A DNA stretch of 64,000 bases from Caballeronia glebae (GCF_001545035.1 NZ_FCOJ02000001.1:291091-355090), one strand, 5' to 3'. Shown: positions 22,612-31,915, counted from the stretch's first letter. The notes: a model not told the origin generated them from the letters alone. A program made the numbers and translations.

Positions 22612-25401
22612 TCAACGGATGAGCTTCAGCCCCGCCGGCAGCGTTTCGCCGAACACGCGGCCTTCGTCGGCGCGATCGAGTTCGACGGTCTCGCGGACCA
22701 TCGCGATCCACGCCTGCGCCATGCCCATCGTTTCGAGGCGTTGAACGACGGCGGCGCGCGCATCGTCGGGCAGATCGCGTGAGCGGTCGCCGGTCATGCG
22801 CGCGATCTGCACGGCGGCGAACGCGGCGGGATCGACCTTCTTCCAGTCGAGCGCGAGGATCGCATCGAGCCAGACGACGGCGACATCCGGCGGCACGACG
22901 CCGTGCGCGCTGCCGTAAAAGGGCGCGCGCGCGCCGATGCGGCCCAGCGCCCACCAGCTCTGCACGTTCTCCGAAGGCTTCTTGAGACGCGTGAGCAGCC
23001 ACTCGCCGACTTCGATCTTGCGCTCGACCGGCACGCGTTCGAGCGACGCCGCGAGCCGCACCATGTCCTCGTAACCCGCGCGCGCCGCGCCCGCCGCACG
23101 GCGATAGCGGCTCGTGCCGGGCGGCTGGAGCACGAAGGCCATGTCGTCGAGCAGCCTGAGTTGCGCGGCTTCGGGCAAGCCGCCGGCCGCGCGACGCCAG
23201 AGCGTCCACCATTCGGACCAGATCTGGCTTTCATTACTGTATTGAATGCCCTGATCGAAGAGCGTCCAGAGTTGCTCGACGCGCCATTCGTCGAGCGGAT
23301 GCCCGAAGCCCGGACGCATGCAATAGCCCGCGAGATTGAGCCACAGGCGCTCGTGATCGGCGGTGCGGCGGCGCTTTTTCGCGCGCTCGAACAGCGCGCC
23401 GAAAAGCTCGCGCAAGAGCGCGATGTCCCAGGTGTCGCGCGGGCCGAGCGTCTGTTCGAGTTGCGCGCGCAGGCGTTTGACTTCTTTCGGACCGACGTCC
23501 TGCGAACGCGCGCCGAAAGTGCGATCGATGAGTTCGATGGCTTTCGGCAGCGCCGGATGAGACTCGCTCGCGGTCTCGTCGGTCTGGGCTGCTTCGCGGC
23601 GCAGTTGAAATTCGAGCAGCCAGCGTTTGGCGGGATCGTCGACGGCGATGCAGTGCATCTCCAGCGTGCCGACTTCGGTGAGCGAGGTCGTCAGTTGAAC
23701 CGGCGTTTCGCGCGCCCGGCCATGGTCCGCCGCGCGCGGATCGACGACGGTCGCGATCGGCGGCAGCCGGATGAAATCGCCCGATGCGGCCGCGAGGTCC
23801 GCGAGCGCGCCCGCCTCGTAGGCCTTCTCCGACACCGACGACGCCAGGTGAAAGCGTACCGGCGCGCCGAGCGTGAGCGCGAAGGTGCGATCGGCGAGAT
23901 GGATCGCCTGGCCTTCTTCCGTGCCGCGCGGCAGGACGCAGACGCCGCGCATCGCGTTAGTGTCGTCTTCGAGGAGCAGGAAGAAGCTGCGCGCCGAGCC
24001 GCCGCCGATCTTCGGCGCGTGGCCCGCGCGCGCGAGCGCATAGGCGACCGCGCCGCGCGCGACGGCGACATCCGGATTGCCGTTCGCCAGCACGTTGACG
24101 GCCTCGCCGCGCCAGCCGGAAAGCGTATCGGCGATGCGGCGCGCGAGCGTATCGGCGCGAAACACGCCGCCGTTCAACAGCAAGGTGTCCGGAATGGCGA
24201 GCGTTTCGGCGCTCGCGTCGAGCAGGCCGAGCGCCTTGCGCGCCTCGCCCGCGTGCTGGCCGAGAAACGCCGCGATATGCCGCGTGATGGCCGGATCGCT
24301 CGCGTACGGCAGCCCGAACTCGACGATGCCGCCGCGCGAACGGCCGGGCCGATCGCTCGCGGACACCATCGGAAAGAAGCCTTCGACGATGATTCGCTCG
24401 ATCTCGTCGCGCGTGAGCTCGGCCGAACGCGCGCCGCCGATGAGCTTCGAGCCCGCGCCGAGCAAAGTGATGGACGTGGAATCGGGCGCATTGCCGCCGA
24501 GCAATTGCTCCTTCGCCGCGCGGCAGCGCTCGACGAGTTGCGACAGACGCCCGGCGGAAAGCCGAGCATCGTTGCCCGCGAGACGCTTCTCGACGAGATG
24601 CGCGAGCGCGAGATCCATGTTGTCGCCGCCGAGCATCAGATGGTTGCCCACGCCGATGCGCGTGAGCACCGGCTCGCCGTTTTCCATCGCGACCTGGATG
24701 AGCGTGAGGTCGGTCGTGCCGCCGCCGACGTCGACGATCATCACGAGTCGCGTCGATGCGAGTTCGCCAGCGAGCGTCTCGCGATGATGAAACAGCCAGT
24801 CGTAGAACGCCGCCTGCGGTTCCTCCAGCAGCCGCAGCTTTTCGAGTCCCGCCATGCGCGCGGCTTCGAGCGTGAGGGCGCGCGCGCCTTCATCGAACGA
24901 GGCGGGCACGGTGAGCACGACGTCCTGCGTGTCGAGCGGCGCGTCCGGAAAGCGCTCGTTCCACGCCGCGTGCACGTGCGCCAGATAGCTCGCGCTCGCG
25001 ATCACGGGCGAGATTTTTTCGACGTCTTCGTCCGCGCCCCACGGCAGTATCGGCGCGAGACGATCGACCGCCGCGTGCGACAGCCAGCTCTTCGCGCTCG
25101 ACACGAGCCGTCCGGGCACCTGTGCGCCGAGCGAGCGCGCGAATCTGCCGATGACGGCGGGCGCTTCCATCACGCCCCACGGCAGTTGCAGATCGGCGGG
25201 GTTGAGTTCGCCCGGCGCGTAGTGATAGCGCAGCGAGGGCAGAAGCGCGAGCGCCGCGACTTCGCCCGCGCCAACGAGCTGCTCGATCTCGAACACGCGG
25301 ATATCGTTCGACCCGATCTCCGCGTATGCGACGACCGTATTGCTCGTCCCCAGATCGATGCCGACGCTATACCGCGCGCCCTTTTTCTTACGCGCGGACA
25401 C
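22612..25401 (-). CDS. Large Hsp70-family protein with C-terminal extension
   Basis: 929 residues. The first 480 or so carry the Hsp70 ATPase: phosphate-1 SVGIDLGTSNTVV, VDVGGGTTDL, and an adenosine-site region around LLNGGVFRADTL. The remainder lacks a canonical DnaK substrate lid and instead has a long helical C-terminal part (about 590-929), as in DUF3731-type Hsp70 relatives. No DnaJ or GrpE gene is near. GTG at 25401 is the start. It abuts the stop of the second Hsp70 gene with no gap and is the last gene of a three-gene operon. Client unknown. Confidence 0.87.
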   Translation of the reverse strand: MSARKKKGARYSVGIDLGTSNTVVAYAEIGSNDIRVFEIEQLVGAGEVAALALLPSLRYHYAPGELNPADLQLPWGVMEAPAVIGRFARSLGAQVPGRLVSSAKSWLSHAAVDRLAPILPWGADEDVEKISPVIASASYLAHVHAAWNERFPDAPLDTQDVVLTVPASFDEGARALTLEAARMAGLEKLRLLEEPQAAFYDWLFHHRETLAGELASTRLVMIVDVGGGTTDLTLIQVAMENGEPVLTRIGVGNHLMLGGDNMDLALAHLVEKRLAGNDARLSAGRLSQLVERCRAAKEQLLGGNAPDSTSITLLGAGSKLIGGARSAELTRDEIERIIVEGFFPMVSASDRPGRSRGGIVEFGLPYASDPAITRHIAAFLGQHAGEARKALGLLDASAETLAIPDTLLLNGGVFRADTLARRIADTLSGWRGEAVNVLANGNPDVAVARGAVAYALARAGHAPKIGGGSARSFFLLLEDDTNAMRGVCVLPRGTEEGQAIHLADRTFALTLGAPVRFHLASSVSEKAYEAGALADLAAASGDFIRLPPIATVVDPRAADHGRARETPVQLTTSLTEVGTLEMHCIAVDDPAKRWLLEFQLRREAAQTDETASESHPALPKAIELIDRTFGARSQDVGPKEVKRLRAQLEQTLGPRDTWDIALLRELFGALFERAKKRRRTADHERLWLNLAGYCMRPGFGHPLDEWRVEQLWTLFDQGIQYSNESQIWSEWWTLWRRAAGGLPEAAQLRLLDDMAFVLQPPGTSRYRRAAGAARAGYEDMVRLAASLERVPVERKIEVGEWLLTRLKKPSENVQSWWALGRIGARAPFYGSAHGVVPPDVAVVWLDAILALDWKKVDPAAFAAVQIARMTGDRSRDLPDDARAAVVQRLETMGMAQAWIAMVRETVELDRADEGRVFGETLPAGLKLIR

Positions 25402-27288
25402 TTACAGGCCCATGCCCTGATCCGCGCTCACGCTGCCGCGCACGTCGAACTCGACCTTCCAGCGTTCGGACGAGCCGCGCGGGATCGCTTCGAGTTCGAG
25501 CGTGCCCGCTTCGGTCACGCGCGCGTGCAGCTTGACGGGCACGACTTCGCCCGGCGTGCGGCCCTCGGACGGCAGCGACGCTTCGATCTCTTCGAGTTCC
25601 TGCAACTCGTCCGGCTGCCAGTATTCGAGCAGCGTGCCGACCTGATCCTGCCGGCGCACCGACGAACCGAAGAAGCGGAAATGCACCGGCTCCCCGACGA
25701 CGAGCCCGAATTCCTGCGCGGGCAGTTCGGCGTCGGTGCCTTCCTCCATGCCGAACGGCGCGACGCACAGCGCCTGCACGGGCGGCTCCAGTCCGGGGAC
25801 GGCCGGCATCGCCGATTCGACCGCGACGTAGTACGCGCGCGCCGTGCCGCCACGGATGCGCACGCCCTTGCCGCGCCGCACGTAGCCGTAATAGGCCGCG
25901 CCGCGCGCCACCGCGAGATCGAGATCCGCGCCTTCGAGCAGACGCGCGGCGGGCGCGTTCTCGGACGCGAGCCAGCCATTGAGCGTCGTCATCACGCGCT
26001 CGACGAGCAGCGGCGACTTGAACGCGCCGCCGTTGAAGAGCACGACGGTCGGATGCAGCAGCGTCGCACCTTGCGGCGTTTGATGTTGCAGACCTTCGAC
26101 TTGCGCGAGCGCGTTGACCTGACGGCCGAGGAACGCGGCGAGATGGCGTGTGACAGCGGCGTCCTGCGCGTAGGGCAGACCGAGTTGCGTGAGACCGACG
26201 CGCGCACGCGAAACGGGTCGCGCGGCGGCATCGACTTGCGGGAAAAAGCCTTCGAGCAGAATTTGCGTGAGTTCGGCGCGCGTCAGTTCCGTGCGCAGCG
26301 ATCCGCCGATCAGCTTCGAGCCGCGGCTCGGCACGACGAGCGGCACGGCGTCGACGGCCGGATCGGAAAGCAGCGTTTCCTTGGCGGAGCGGCATGCGTA
26401 GGTCAGGGCGCGCAACTGCCACGGATCGGGCTGCGTGCCCGCTTGCGCGAGTTTGCGCGCGACGATATGCGCGAGCGCGAGGTCCATGTTGTCGCCGCCG
26501 AGCAGGATGTGCTCGCCGACCGCGACGCGATGCAGTTCGAGATTGCCTTCGCGCTCGACGACCGCGATCAGCGAGAGGTCGGTCGTGCCGCCGCCGACAT
26601 CGACGACGAGAATCACATCGCCCAATTTGACCTGCTTGCGCCAGCCGCCGCTCGACTTCTGAATCCAGCTATAGAGCGCGGCCTGCGGCTCTTCGAGCAG
26701 GGTCATGCGCGAGTAGCCGGCCGCGGCGGCCGCTTCGGCGGTGAGTTCGCGCGCGGCGGGATCGAAGGAGGCGGGAATCGTCACGGTGACGTCCTGCTGA
26801 TCGAACGGCGCTTCGGGGTGGGCGTGATTCCACGCTTCGCGCAAGTGCGTCAGATAGCGCACCGAGGTTTCCAGCGGCGACACCCGCTCGACTTCCTCGG
26901 GCGCGTCGGACGGCAGGATCGCCGCGCGCCGATCCACGCCCGGATGACACAGCCAGCTTTTCGCGCTGGAGACGAGGCGGATCGGCGTGCCCGCGCCACG
27001 GCTGCGCGCGAGCTCGCCGACGACGAACGTGCGCTCCTGCGTCCACGGCAGCGTGAGATCGCCGGGCGCGAGCTCGTTCTCGTGCGGCAGATAAAGAAAC
27101 GACGGCAGCAAATCGCGCTCTTCGGCGGCGCCGGGCGCGGTCAGTTGCGAGACGCTCAGCACGCCTTGCACGGTCTTTTCGCCGTCGCTCGCGCTCATGT
27201 CGACGTAGGAGAGCGCGCAATGCGTCGTGCCGAGATCGACGCCGATCGAGTAGCGCGCGGGATTATCGTTCGATTGAATATCGCTCAC
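25402..27288 (-). CDS. Hsp70-family protein, 628 aa
   Basis: Hsp70 relative with phosphate-1 motif SIGVDLGTTHCALSYV, phosphate-2 ILVVDVGGGTTDLSLI and adenosine-site VLFNGGAFKSPLL. Length is near that of DnaK, but motif wording differs (THC for the usual NS). Four-base overlap with the DUF2760 gene upstream and zero gap to the larger Hsp70 downstream make a strict operon. Probably a specialised chaperone that works with its 929-residue neighbour; that is inference. Confidence 0.88.
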   Translation of the reverse strand: MSDIQSNDNPARYSIGVDLGTTHCALSYVDMSASDGEKTVQGVLSVSQLTAPGAAEERDLLPSFLYLPHENELAPGDLTLPWTQERTFVVGELARSRGAGTPIRLVSSAKSWLCHPGVDRRAAILPSDAPEEVERVSPLETSVRYLTHLREAWNHAHPEAPFDQQDVTVTIPASFDPAARELTAEAAAAAGYSRMTLLEEPQAALYSWIQKSSGGWRKQVKLGDVILVVDVGGGTTDLSLIAVVEREGNLELHRVAVGEHILLGGDNMDLALAHIVARKLAQAGTQPDPWQLRALTYACRSAKETLLSDPAVDAVPLVVPSRGSKLIGGSLRTELTRAELTQILLEGFFPQVDAAARPVSRARVGLTQLGLPYAQDAAVTRHLAAFLGRQVNALAQVEGLQHQTPQGATLLHPTVVLFNGGAFKSPLLVERVMTTLNGWLASENAPAARLLEGADLDLAVARGAAYYGYVRRGKGVRIRGGTARAYYVAVESAMPAVPGLEPPVQALCVAPFGMEEGTDAELPAQEFGLVVGEPVHFRFFGSSVRRQDQVGTLLEYWQPDELQELEEIEASLPSEGRTPGEVVPVKLHARVTEAGTLELEAIPRGSSERWKVEFDVRGSVSADQGMGL

Positions 27289-27878
27289 AGTTCCACCTCC
27301 GCCGGCGCGACGATGCTCGCATCATGGGACGGCGCGAGCTTCGGCAGGCGCGTGTCCTCGACCTTCCAGCCGCGATGGCTGATGCTGCCCGAAAAAGGCG
27401 GCTTGCCGACGACGTTGCCCGTCAGGCGCACGGCCGCGGCGTCGAAGCCTTCCTGCAGCGTGACGCGCGTGCCTTCGGCTTCCGAGCGCACGGGCTTGAC
27501 CGTGAAATGCTCGCGCAGCACCGCGCGGCAGCCGTCATGCACGAGGCGGGCGGCCGCGCCGATATCGGCGTCGCTGTAATTGGCGATGTCTTCTTCGACG
27601 AAATCGATGAAACGCGCATCGCGCTGCAGAAGGCCGAGCAGTTGCAGCGCGGCGACCGGGCTCGCTTCCTTCAGCGCGGACGGCGCGGGTTGCACGGGCT
27701 GCACGGGCGCGGCGGCAGGCTTCGGCGGTTGTGGCGCGACGGGCGCGGCTTCGGGCGCATGCGGCGCTTCGCGCAGGCGCTGCACGCGGCCCGCGAACGA
27801 TGCATTGCCCAGAATGCCGAAGAAGGCGCCGAAGGCAATGCTCATCCTGCCGAAAAAGCCTGGATTCAAATCGGTCAT
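27285..27878 (-). CDS. DUF2760 protein
   Basis: 197 residues. A short hydrophobic N-terminal part (RMSIAFGAFFGILGNASF), a Pro/Ala-rich linker (about 38-65), then the conserved DUF2760 domain (LQLLGLLQRDARFIDFVEEDI and HRGWKVEDTRLPKL). The function is unknown, but the gene regularly precedes two Hsp70-like genes, so it is likely a partner or client adaptor. First gene of the operon. Confidence 0.88.
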   Translation of the reverse strand: MTDLNPGFFGRMSIAFGAFFGILGNASFAGRVQRLREAPHAPEAAPVAPQPPKPAAAPVQPVQPAPSALKEASPVAALQLLGLLQRDARFIDFVEEDIANYSDADIGAAARLVHDGCRAVLREHFTVKPVRSEAEGTRVTLQEGFDAAAVRLTGNVVGKPPFSGSISHRGWKVEDTRLPKLAPSHDASIVAPAEVEL

Positions 27879-28170
27879 GTGATGCTCCTATAGGCCGCGC
27901 GAGGACGACCCTGTCCTCGGGCGGCGCGGGTGGCCGGTGTTCGATGCCGTGTCGGCGGGGGTGATGCCGGGATTCGTCCGTTCATGCGGCTTTCGGGCGC
28001 GCCGAAAGGCATGAAGGATCAAAAAAACGCTAACGGCCTTTATACCGTATCCCGTTATTTTCCATGATGTCGCGCCCCGGCCGGAAAAACGCTCCGGATG
28101 GGCGCGCGGCGGCGGGCCTCATTCTCGCGATTTGCGCTGCCAAGTCAAGGCGCGGCGGCCATTTCGCGTT
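27879..28170. other. Promoter region of the DUF2760-Hsp70 operon
   Basis: Almost 300 bases without a gene between the operon start and the end of the next minus-strand gene. AT-rich around 28015-28065 (AAAAAAACGC, TTTATACCG). No heat-shock promoter could be assigned with certainty. Confidence 0.4.
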
Positions 28171-28656
28171 TCAGGCCTTGTAGCCGATCTTGCGCAGCAG
28201 GTCGTGGCGCCACTTCACGTCCTCGGCGGTTTCGACGCCGAGCGGCGGCAGCCCGTCCACCACGCCGAGGATTCCGCGCCCCTGATCCGTCTGCGCGACG
28301 AGCACCTGCGTCGGATTGGCGGTCGCGCAGAAGACGCGGCACACCTCCGGCACGGCCTTGATGGTATTGAGCACGTTCACGGGAAAAAAGCCGTCGCCGA
28401 GCACGATGATGAAGCTATGCCCCGCGCCGATATTCTGCGCATTGCGCGCCGCCATCTCGACGCAATGCTCGTCCGTGCCCGAGGTGCGCACGAGCCGCTT
28501 GCCCGACGCCTCGCAGAACGCGAGCCCGAAGCGGATGCCGGGCACCGCGCCGACGAGCGCCTCGTGCAGATCCTCGACCGTCTTGATGAAATGCGACTGG
28601 CCGAGGATGAAATTGGTGTCCTCGGGCTTGTCGATGCCGATGGCGAGCAGTTCCAT
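28171..28656 (-). CDS. Adenosine-specific kinase family protein
   Basis: 161 residues matching the small adenosine-specific kinase family, known mainly from archaea and scattered bacteria: GQSHFIKTVEDLHEALV, FGLAFCEASGKRLVR, GDGFFPVNVLNTIK and CRVFCATANPTQVLVAQ. The proposed role is binding or phosphorylation of adenosine. It follows nasS on the same strand by 45 bases; a link with nitrate metabolism is not evident. Confidence 0.8.
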   Translation of the reverse strand: MELLAIGIDKPEDTNFILGQSHFIKTVEDLHEALVGAVPGIRFGLAFCEASGKRLVRTSGTDEHCVEMAARNAQNIGAGHSFIIVLGDGFFPVNVLNTIKAVPEVCRVFCATANPTQVLVAQTDQGRGILGVVDGLPPLGVETAEDVKWRHDLLRKIGYKA

Positions 28657-28701
28657 GGCGAGTCTCCGGTGCGCGCTGGAGATTCCATGGTAGGCGCTTT
28701 T

Positions 28702-29832
28702 CTACGCGCGCATTTCGAAGCCCGCGAGATACCGCGCCGCATCGCCGCCGTCCCAGACGCGGCCGTCGCAGAAGGTTGCCGCGCGCCGCTCGCCGGGCGT
28801 CGCGATGCCCGCGGCCTGCGCTGCGTCGCGGTACAGCGCAGTCTGATTCACGCTCGTCGCGACGGCCGCATCGTCTATATCGGCGTCGAGCATGCCCCAG
28901 CGCCGGTATTGCGTGATGAACCATAGCCCGTCCGATACGCGCGGATAGTTGACCGCGCCGTCATCGAAAAAGCGCACGGGCAGCGCGCGCGCATCGCCGC
29001 CATCGGACGCGGCGAGGCGCGGCTCGATCAGCGCGCCCGGCACGCCGAGCAACGCGGGCGACGACAGCGCCTGCGCGATCTCCGCGCGATGCGCGCTCGC
29101 GTCGAGCCATGCGCAGGCATCGAGCATCGTGCGCACGAGCGCGCGCGCCGTCGCCGGATAAAGCGCGGCGAAATCGCGCCGGCACGCGAGCACCTTCTCC
29201 GGATGATCCGGCCAGATCTCGCTCGTGTACGCGACCGTTTTGCCCGCCCCGCGCGCCTCGGCCACGGCATGCCACGGCTCGCCCGCGCAGAAGCCGTCGA
29301 GCGCGCCCTCGACGAGCGCATCGGCCATGCGCGGCGGCGGAATCACGATGCTTTCGACATCGCGCAACGGATGCACGCCGTGCGCCGCGAGCCAGTAATA
29401 CAGCCACATCGCGTGCGTGCCGGTCGGAAAGGTCTGCGCGATGACAGGCGTGCGCCCGAGCGAATGCAGCGCTTCCTTCACGCTCGCGCCGCGTTCCATC
29501 GCATCGGCCAAAGGGCGCGATAGCGTGATCGCCTGACCGTTGCGGTTGAGGACCATCAGCACGGCCATATCCGCTTGCGGCCCGCCGATGCCCAGTTGCA
29601 CGCCATACACGAGGCCATAGAGCGCGTGCGCCGCGTCGATTTCGCCGGACAGCAGCTTGTCGCGCACGGCCGCCCACGATGGCTGACGGCACAGCTCGAT
29701 CGTGATGCCATGACGTGCGCCGAGATCGCGCAACGCGGCGACGGCGAGCGGCGCGGCGTCGGAAAGGGCGACGAAGCCGAGTCGCAGATGCGTGCGTTCG
29801 GGCGCGGGAAAGTTCGTGTCGGACGGGTTCAT
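28702..29832 (-). CDS. nasS: Nitrate/nitrite sensor NasS
   Basis: 376 residues of the NrtA/CmpA substrate-binding family but without a signal peptide or lipobox, so it stays in the cytoplasm. Motifs include LRLGFVALSDAAPLAVA and IVIPPPRMADALVEGALDGFCAGEPW. In the known NasS/NasT pair NasS binds nitrate or nitrite and releases the antiterminator NasT. The gene follows nasT on the same strand, 23 bases apart, supporting this role over that of a transporter subunit. Confidence 0.9.
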   Translation of the reverse strand: MNPSDTNFPAPERTHLRLGFVALSDAAPLAVAALRDLGARHGITIELCRQPSWAAVRDKLLSGEIDAAHALYGLVYGVQLGIGGPQADMAVLMVLNRNGQAITLSRPLADAMERGASVKEALHSLGRTPVIAQTFPTGTHAMWLYYWLAAHGVHPLRDVESIVIPPPRMADALVEGALDGFCAGEPWHAVAEARGAGKTVAYTSEIWPDHPEKVLACRRDFAALYPATARALVRTMLDACAWLDASAHRAEIAQALSSPALLGVPGALIEPRLAASDGGDARALPVRFFDDGAVNYPRVSDGLWFITQYRRWGMLDADIDDAAVATSVNQTALYRDAAQAAGIATPGERRAATFCDGRVWDGGDAARYLAGFEMRA

Positions 29833-29855
29833 ATCGGGTTCTTGAAGTGCGTCGG

Positions 29856-30452
29856 CTAGCGCAGCAGATCGGCCATCGAGAGAAGCTGGCGCGCGATCTC
29901 CGCGACCTTCACGCCCTGATCCATCGCGCGCTTGCGTAGTGCCGCATAGGCTTCGTTTTCGGACATGCCGCGCTTGTCCATCAGAAGGCGTTTGGCGCGG
30001 TCGATGACCTTGCGTTGCTCCAGTTCGTCCTCGACTTTCGTGAGACGCTGACGCAACTGCTCTTCATGCGCGAAACGCGCGAGCGCGACTTCGATGATCG
30101 GCGCGAGACGCTCGGGCGCAAGCCCCTCGACGGAATACGCGGTGACGCCCGCGCCGACCGCCGCGCGAATGAACTGCTGATCCGCGTCGTTGCTGAACAT
30201 GAGCACGGGACGCGGCGCGGCCTTGTTCATCACCGCGAGCTGTTCGAGCGTATCGCGCGACGGCGATTCGGTATCGATGATGACGACATCGGGCTTCTGG
30301 CTCTCGACGGCCTTGTGCAGCGCCGAGGGCGCGGCCGCTTCGGCGAGCATGTCGTAGCCCATGCGCGCGAGTTGCTCGCGCAGATCGCCGATGGGCTTGT
30401 CGGTGTCGGTGACGAGAAGAACGCGGAGCATGCGGGAAGCGGGAGGCGTCAT
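29856..30452 (-). CDS. nasT: ANTAR antitermination regulator NasT
   Basis: 198 residues: an N-terminal receiver-like domain (LRVLLVTDTDKPIGDL, VVIIDTESPSRDT) and a C-terminal ANTAR RNA-binding domain (about 130-190; KVIDRAKRLLMDKRGMSENEAYAALRKRAMDQG). ANTAR proteins bind paired hexaloop hairpins in mRNA leaders and prevent termination. Exactly such a leader lies at 31786-31904 before the nitrate transporter. Start at ATG 30452; an internal ATG at 30431 fits the receiver better and is possible. Confidence 0.92.
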   Translation of the reverse strand: MTPPASRMLRVLLVTDTDKPIGDLREQLARMGYDMLAEAAAPSALHKAVESQKPDVVIIDTESPSRDTLEQLAVMNKAAPRPVLMFSNDADQQFIRAAVGAGVTAYSVEGLAPERLAPIIEVALARFAHEEQLRQRLTKVEDELEQRKVIDRAKRLLMDKRGMSENEAYAALRKRAMDQGVKVAEIARQLLSMADLLR

Positions 30453-30515
30453 GCGAAGAACGGCGGAAGCGGCTCTGGCAACTTTAACGCGCCGTCCGCC
30501 GTTTGAGAACCCGCT

Positions 30516-31283
30516 TCATGCTGCATGGGCCAGGCCTTGAGCGTCGTGTGCATGCGCCGCGAACCCGGCCGCTTCGCCGATCGCGCCGCCGATGAGAATT
30601 ACCGCGGGACTGCCGAGACCGGCGGCGATGGCATCGTTGGCGAGGCGATCGAGCGTCGTCACGAGCCGCTTTTCCTGCGACGACCCCGCGTGCTGCACGA
30701 CCGCCGCGGGCGTGCTCGCGGGCAACGCATCGAGCAACGCTGCCGTGAGACTCGCGATGCGGCTCATGCCCATATAGATCGCGAGCGTGGTGCCGGTCGC
30801 GGCGAGCGCGGCCCAGTCCGGCTGACTGTGATCCTGCATGTGCGCGGTGACGAAGGTCACGCCCTGACAATGATCGCGATGCGTGAGCGAGATGCCGAGT
30901 CCCGCGGCCGCCGCGAATCCCGATGACACGCCGTTGACGATATCGACCGGAATATGCGCTTCACGCAATGCGGCGATCTCCTCGCCCGCGCGGCCGAAGA
31001 GCAACGCATCGCCCCCTTTCACGCGCACCACGTGCAACCCCATCTTCGCGTAGCGCTGCATGAGGCGCTGAATGAACGCTTGCGGCGTCGACTTGCATCC
31101 ACCGCGCTTGCCGACGCGAATCACGCGCGCACGCGGCGCGAGCGTGACGATGTCGGCGTTCGCGAGATCGTCGACGAGCAGGATATCGGCGGCGGCGAGC
31201 GCCTTTGCGGCGCGCAAGGTCAACAAGTCCAGATCGCCGGGTCCTGCGCTCAACAGAGTGACTTTGCCTTTGATGGTGCTCAT
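30516..31283 (-). CDS. cobA: Uroporphyrinogen-III C-methyltransferase (siroheme branch)
   Basis: 255 residues of the SUMT family. VTLLSAGPGDLDLLTLRAAKAL at the N-terminus is the signature; VGKRGG and the VRVKGGDALLFGRAGEE loop bind S-adenosylmethionine and substrate (the usual GGDP reads GGDA). It makes precorrin-2 for siroheme, the cofactor of the nitrite reductase encoded across the control region. The ATG at 31283 follows AGGAAG. Confidence 0.9.
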   Translation of the reverse strand: MSTIKGKVTLLSAGPGDLDLLTLRAAKALAAADILLVDDLANADIVTLAPRARVIRVGKRGGCKSTPQAFIQRLMQRYAKMGLHVVRVKGGDALLFGRAGEEIAALREAHIPVDIVNGVSSGFAAAAGLGISLTHRDHCQGVTFVTAHMQDHSQPDWAALAATGTTLAIYMGMSRIASLTAALLDALPASTPAAVVQHAGSSQEKRLVTTLDRLANDAIAAGLGSPAVILIGGAIGEAAGFAAHAHDAQGLAHAA

Positions 31284-31638
31284 CGTTGCTTCCTGAATCT
31301 GCTTGCTTGCGTATATGAGGCGCATCGGCGCGGCAAACGCCGATAGCGTCCGCTCGTGTCGCTGCACGATGGGGACGCCCTTGTCCTTGCTTCTCTGAAC
31401 GAATGTGCCGCGAACGCCGTTGCTCGCAGCGCTTTCAGCAATGCAATAAGCGGGCCATTCGATGAAACCGGGGTTTGGCCGCGTCGATCGCACTGTGCTT
31501 GTGCGCGGCCGGCTCGCGCGGCACTGCATCGGCGCAAGCGTGCTTCGTTCGGGTGAACGCTTCGACTAACCGGATAGTACAAAAACCGCGTCATGCAAAG
31601 AGCGCGTTCGAGTGCGCTCGCACGGCATCAGTGCTGCG

Positions 31639-31703
31639 TCGCACCATCGCTGTGCCCGCCTGCATCGAAACGTGCGGCGAAGCGCGTGCGCGCAAGCGGT
31701 GCA
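31639..31703. promoter_or_regulatory. Two candidate NtrC binding sites
   Basis: GCACCATCGCTGTGC (31641-31655) differs at one position from GCACC-N5-GGTGC. TGCGCGCAAGCGGTGCA (31687-31703) has a perfect right half GGTGCA and a weaker left half. They lie about 85-135 bases before the expected transcription start, the normal distance for NtrC enhancers. Confidence 0.55.
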
Positions 31704-31755
31704 TGCAGCGCGTCGAGCCTTACGCAGCAAGCCTCGCGAGCCGGCGCATCGCGTA

Positions 31756-31770
31756 TGGCATAGCCCTTGC
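31756..31770 (+). promoter_or_regulatory. Sigma-54 promoter of the nitrate assimilation operon
   Basis: TGGCATAGCCCTTGC matches TGGCAC-N5-TTGC with correct GG-to-GC spacing of ten bases. Transcription should start near 31781, five bases before the first leader hairpin. This fits nitrogen-limitation control. Confidence 0.75.
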
Positions 31771-31785
31771 CTTATGTCTGCCCAT

Positions 31786-31858
31786 CGGATCAACGGCGAT
31801 CCGTCCTGAATACAGCGCCCGGCAAGTGAAGTCATGCGGGCACCGGACAACGGCGTCC
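31786..31858 (+). promoter_or_regulatory. Two-hairpin ANTAR (NasT) target in the leader RNA
   Basis: Hairpin P1: CGGATC, hexaloop AACGGC, GATCCG (31786-31803). Hairpin P2: GGAC, the identical hexaloop AACGGC, GTCC (31845-31858). Both loops have A at position 1 and G at position 4, the known ANTAR recognition pattern. P2 uses bases of the terminator's left arm, so binding of NasT would stop the terminator from forming. Confidence 0.85.
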
Positions 31859-31904
31859 CCCGCATCGGCTTCCCGGCCGAATGCGCGGGACGCCTTTCTT
31901 TTTT
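31852..31904 (+). terminator. Leader terminator before the nitrate transporter
   Basis: GGCGTCCC (31852-31859) pairs with GGGACGCC (31887-31894), extended by CGCAT/ATGCG inside, followed by TTTCTTTTTT (31895-31904). It lies 12 bases before the transporter start codon. Its left arm overlaps hairpin P2. Confidence 0.88.
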
Positions 31905-31915
31905 GCGGAAAGACG

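Noticed and set aside
22903..27579. Very long plus-strand frame (over 1500 codons)
   Set aside because: Antisense shadow of two well-supported Hsp70 genes; composition is Arg/His/Glu-rich without domains.
31284..31915. A protein-coding extension of the nitrate transporter upstream of 31916
   Set aside because: The frame stays open, but the added part has random composition and crosses the promoter, hairpins and terminator; the family N-terminus begins at 31916.
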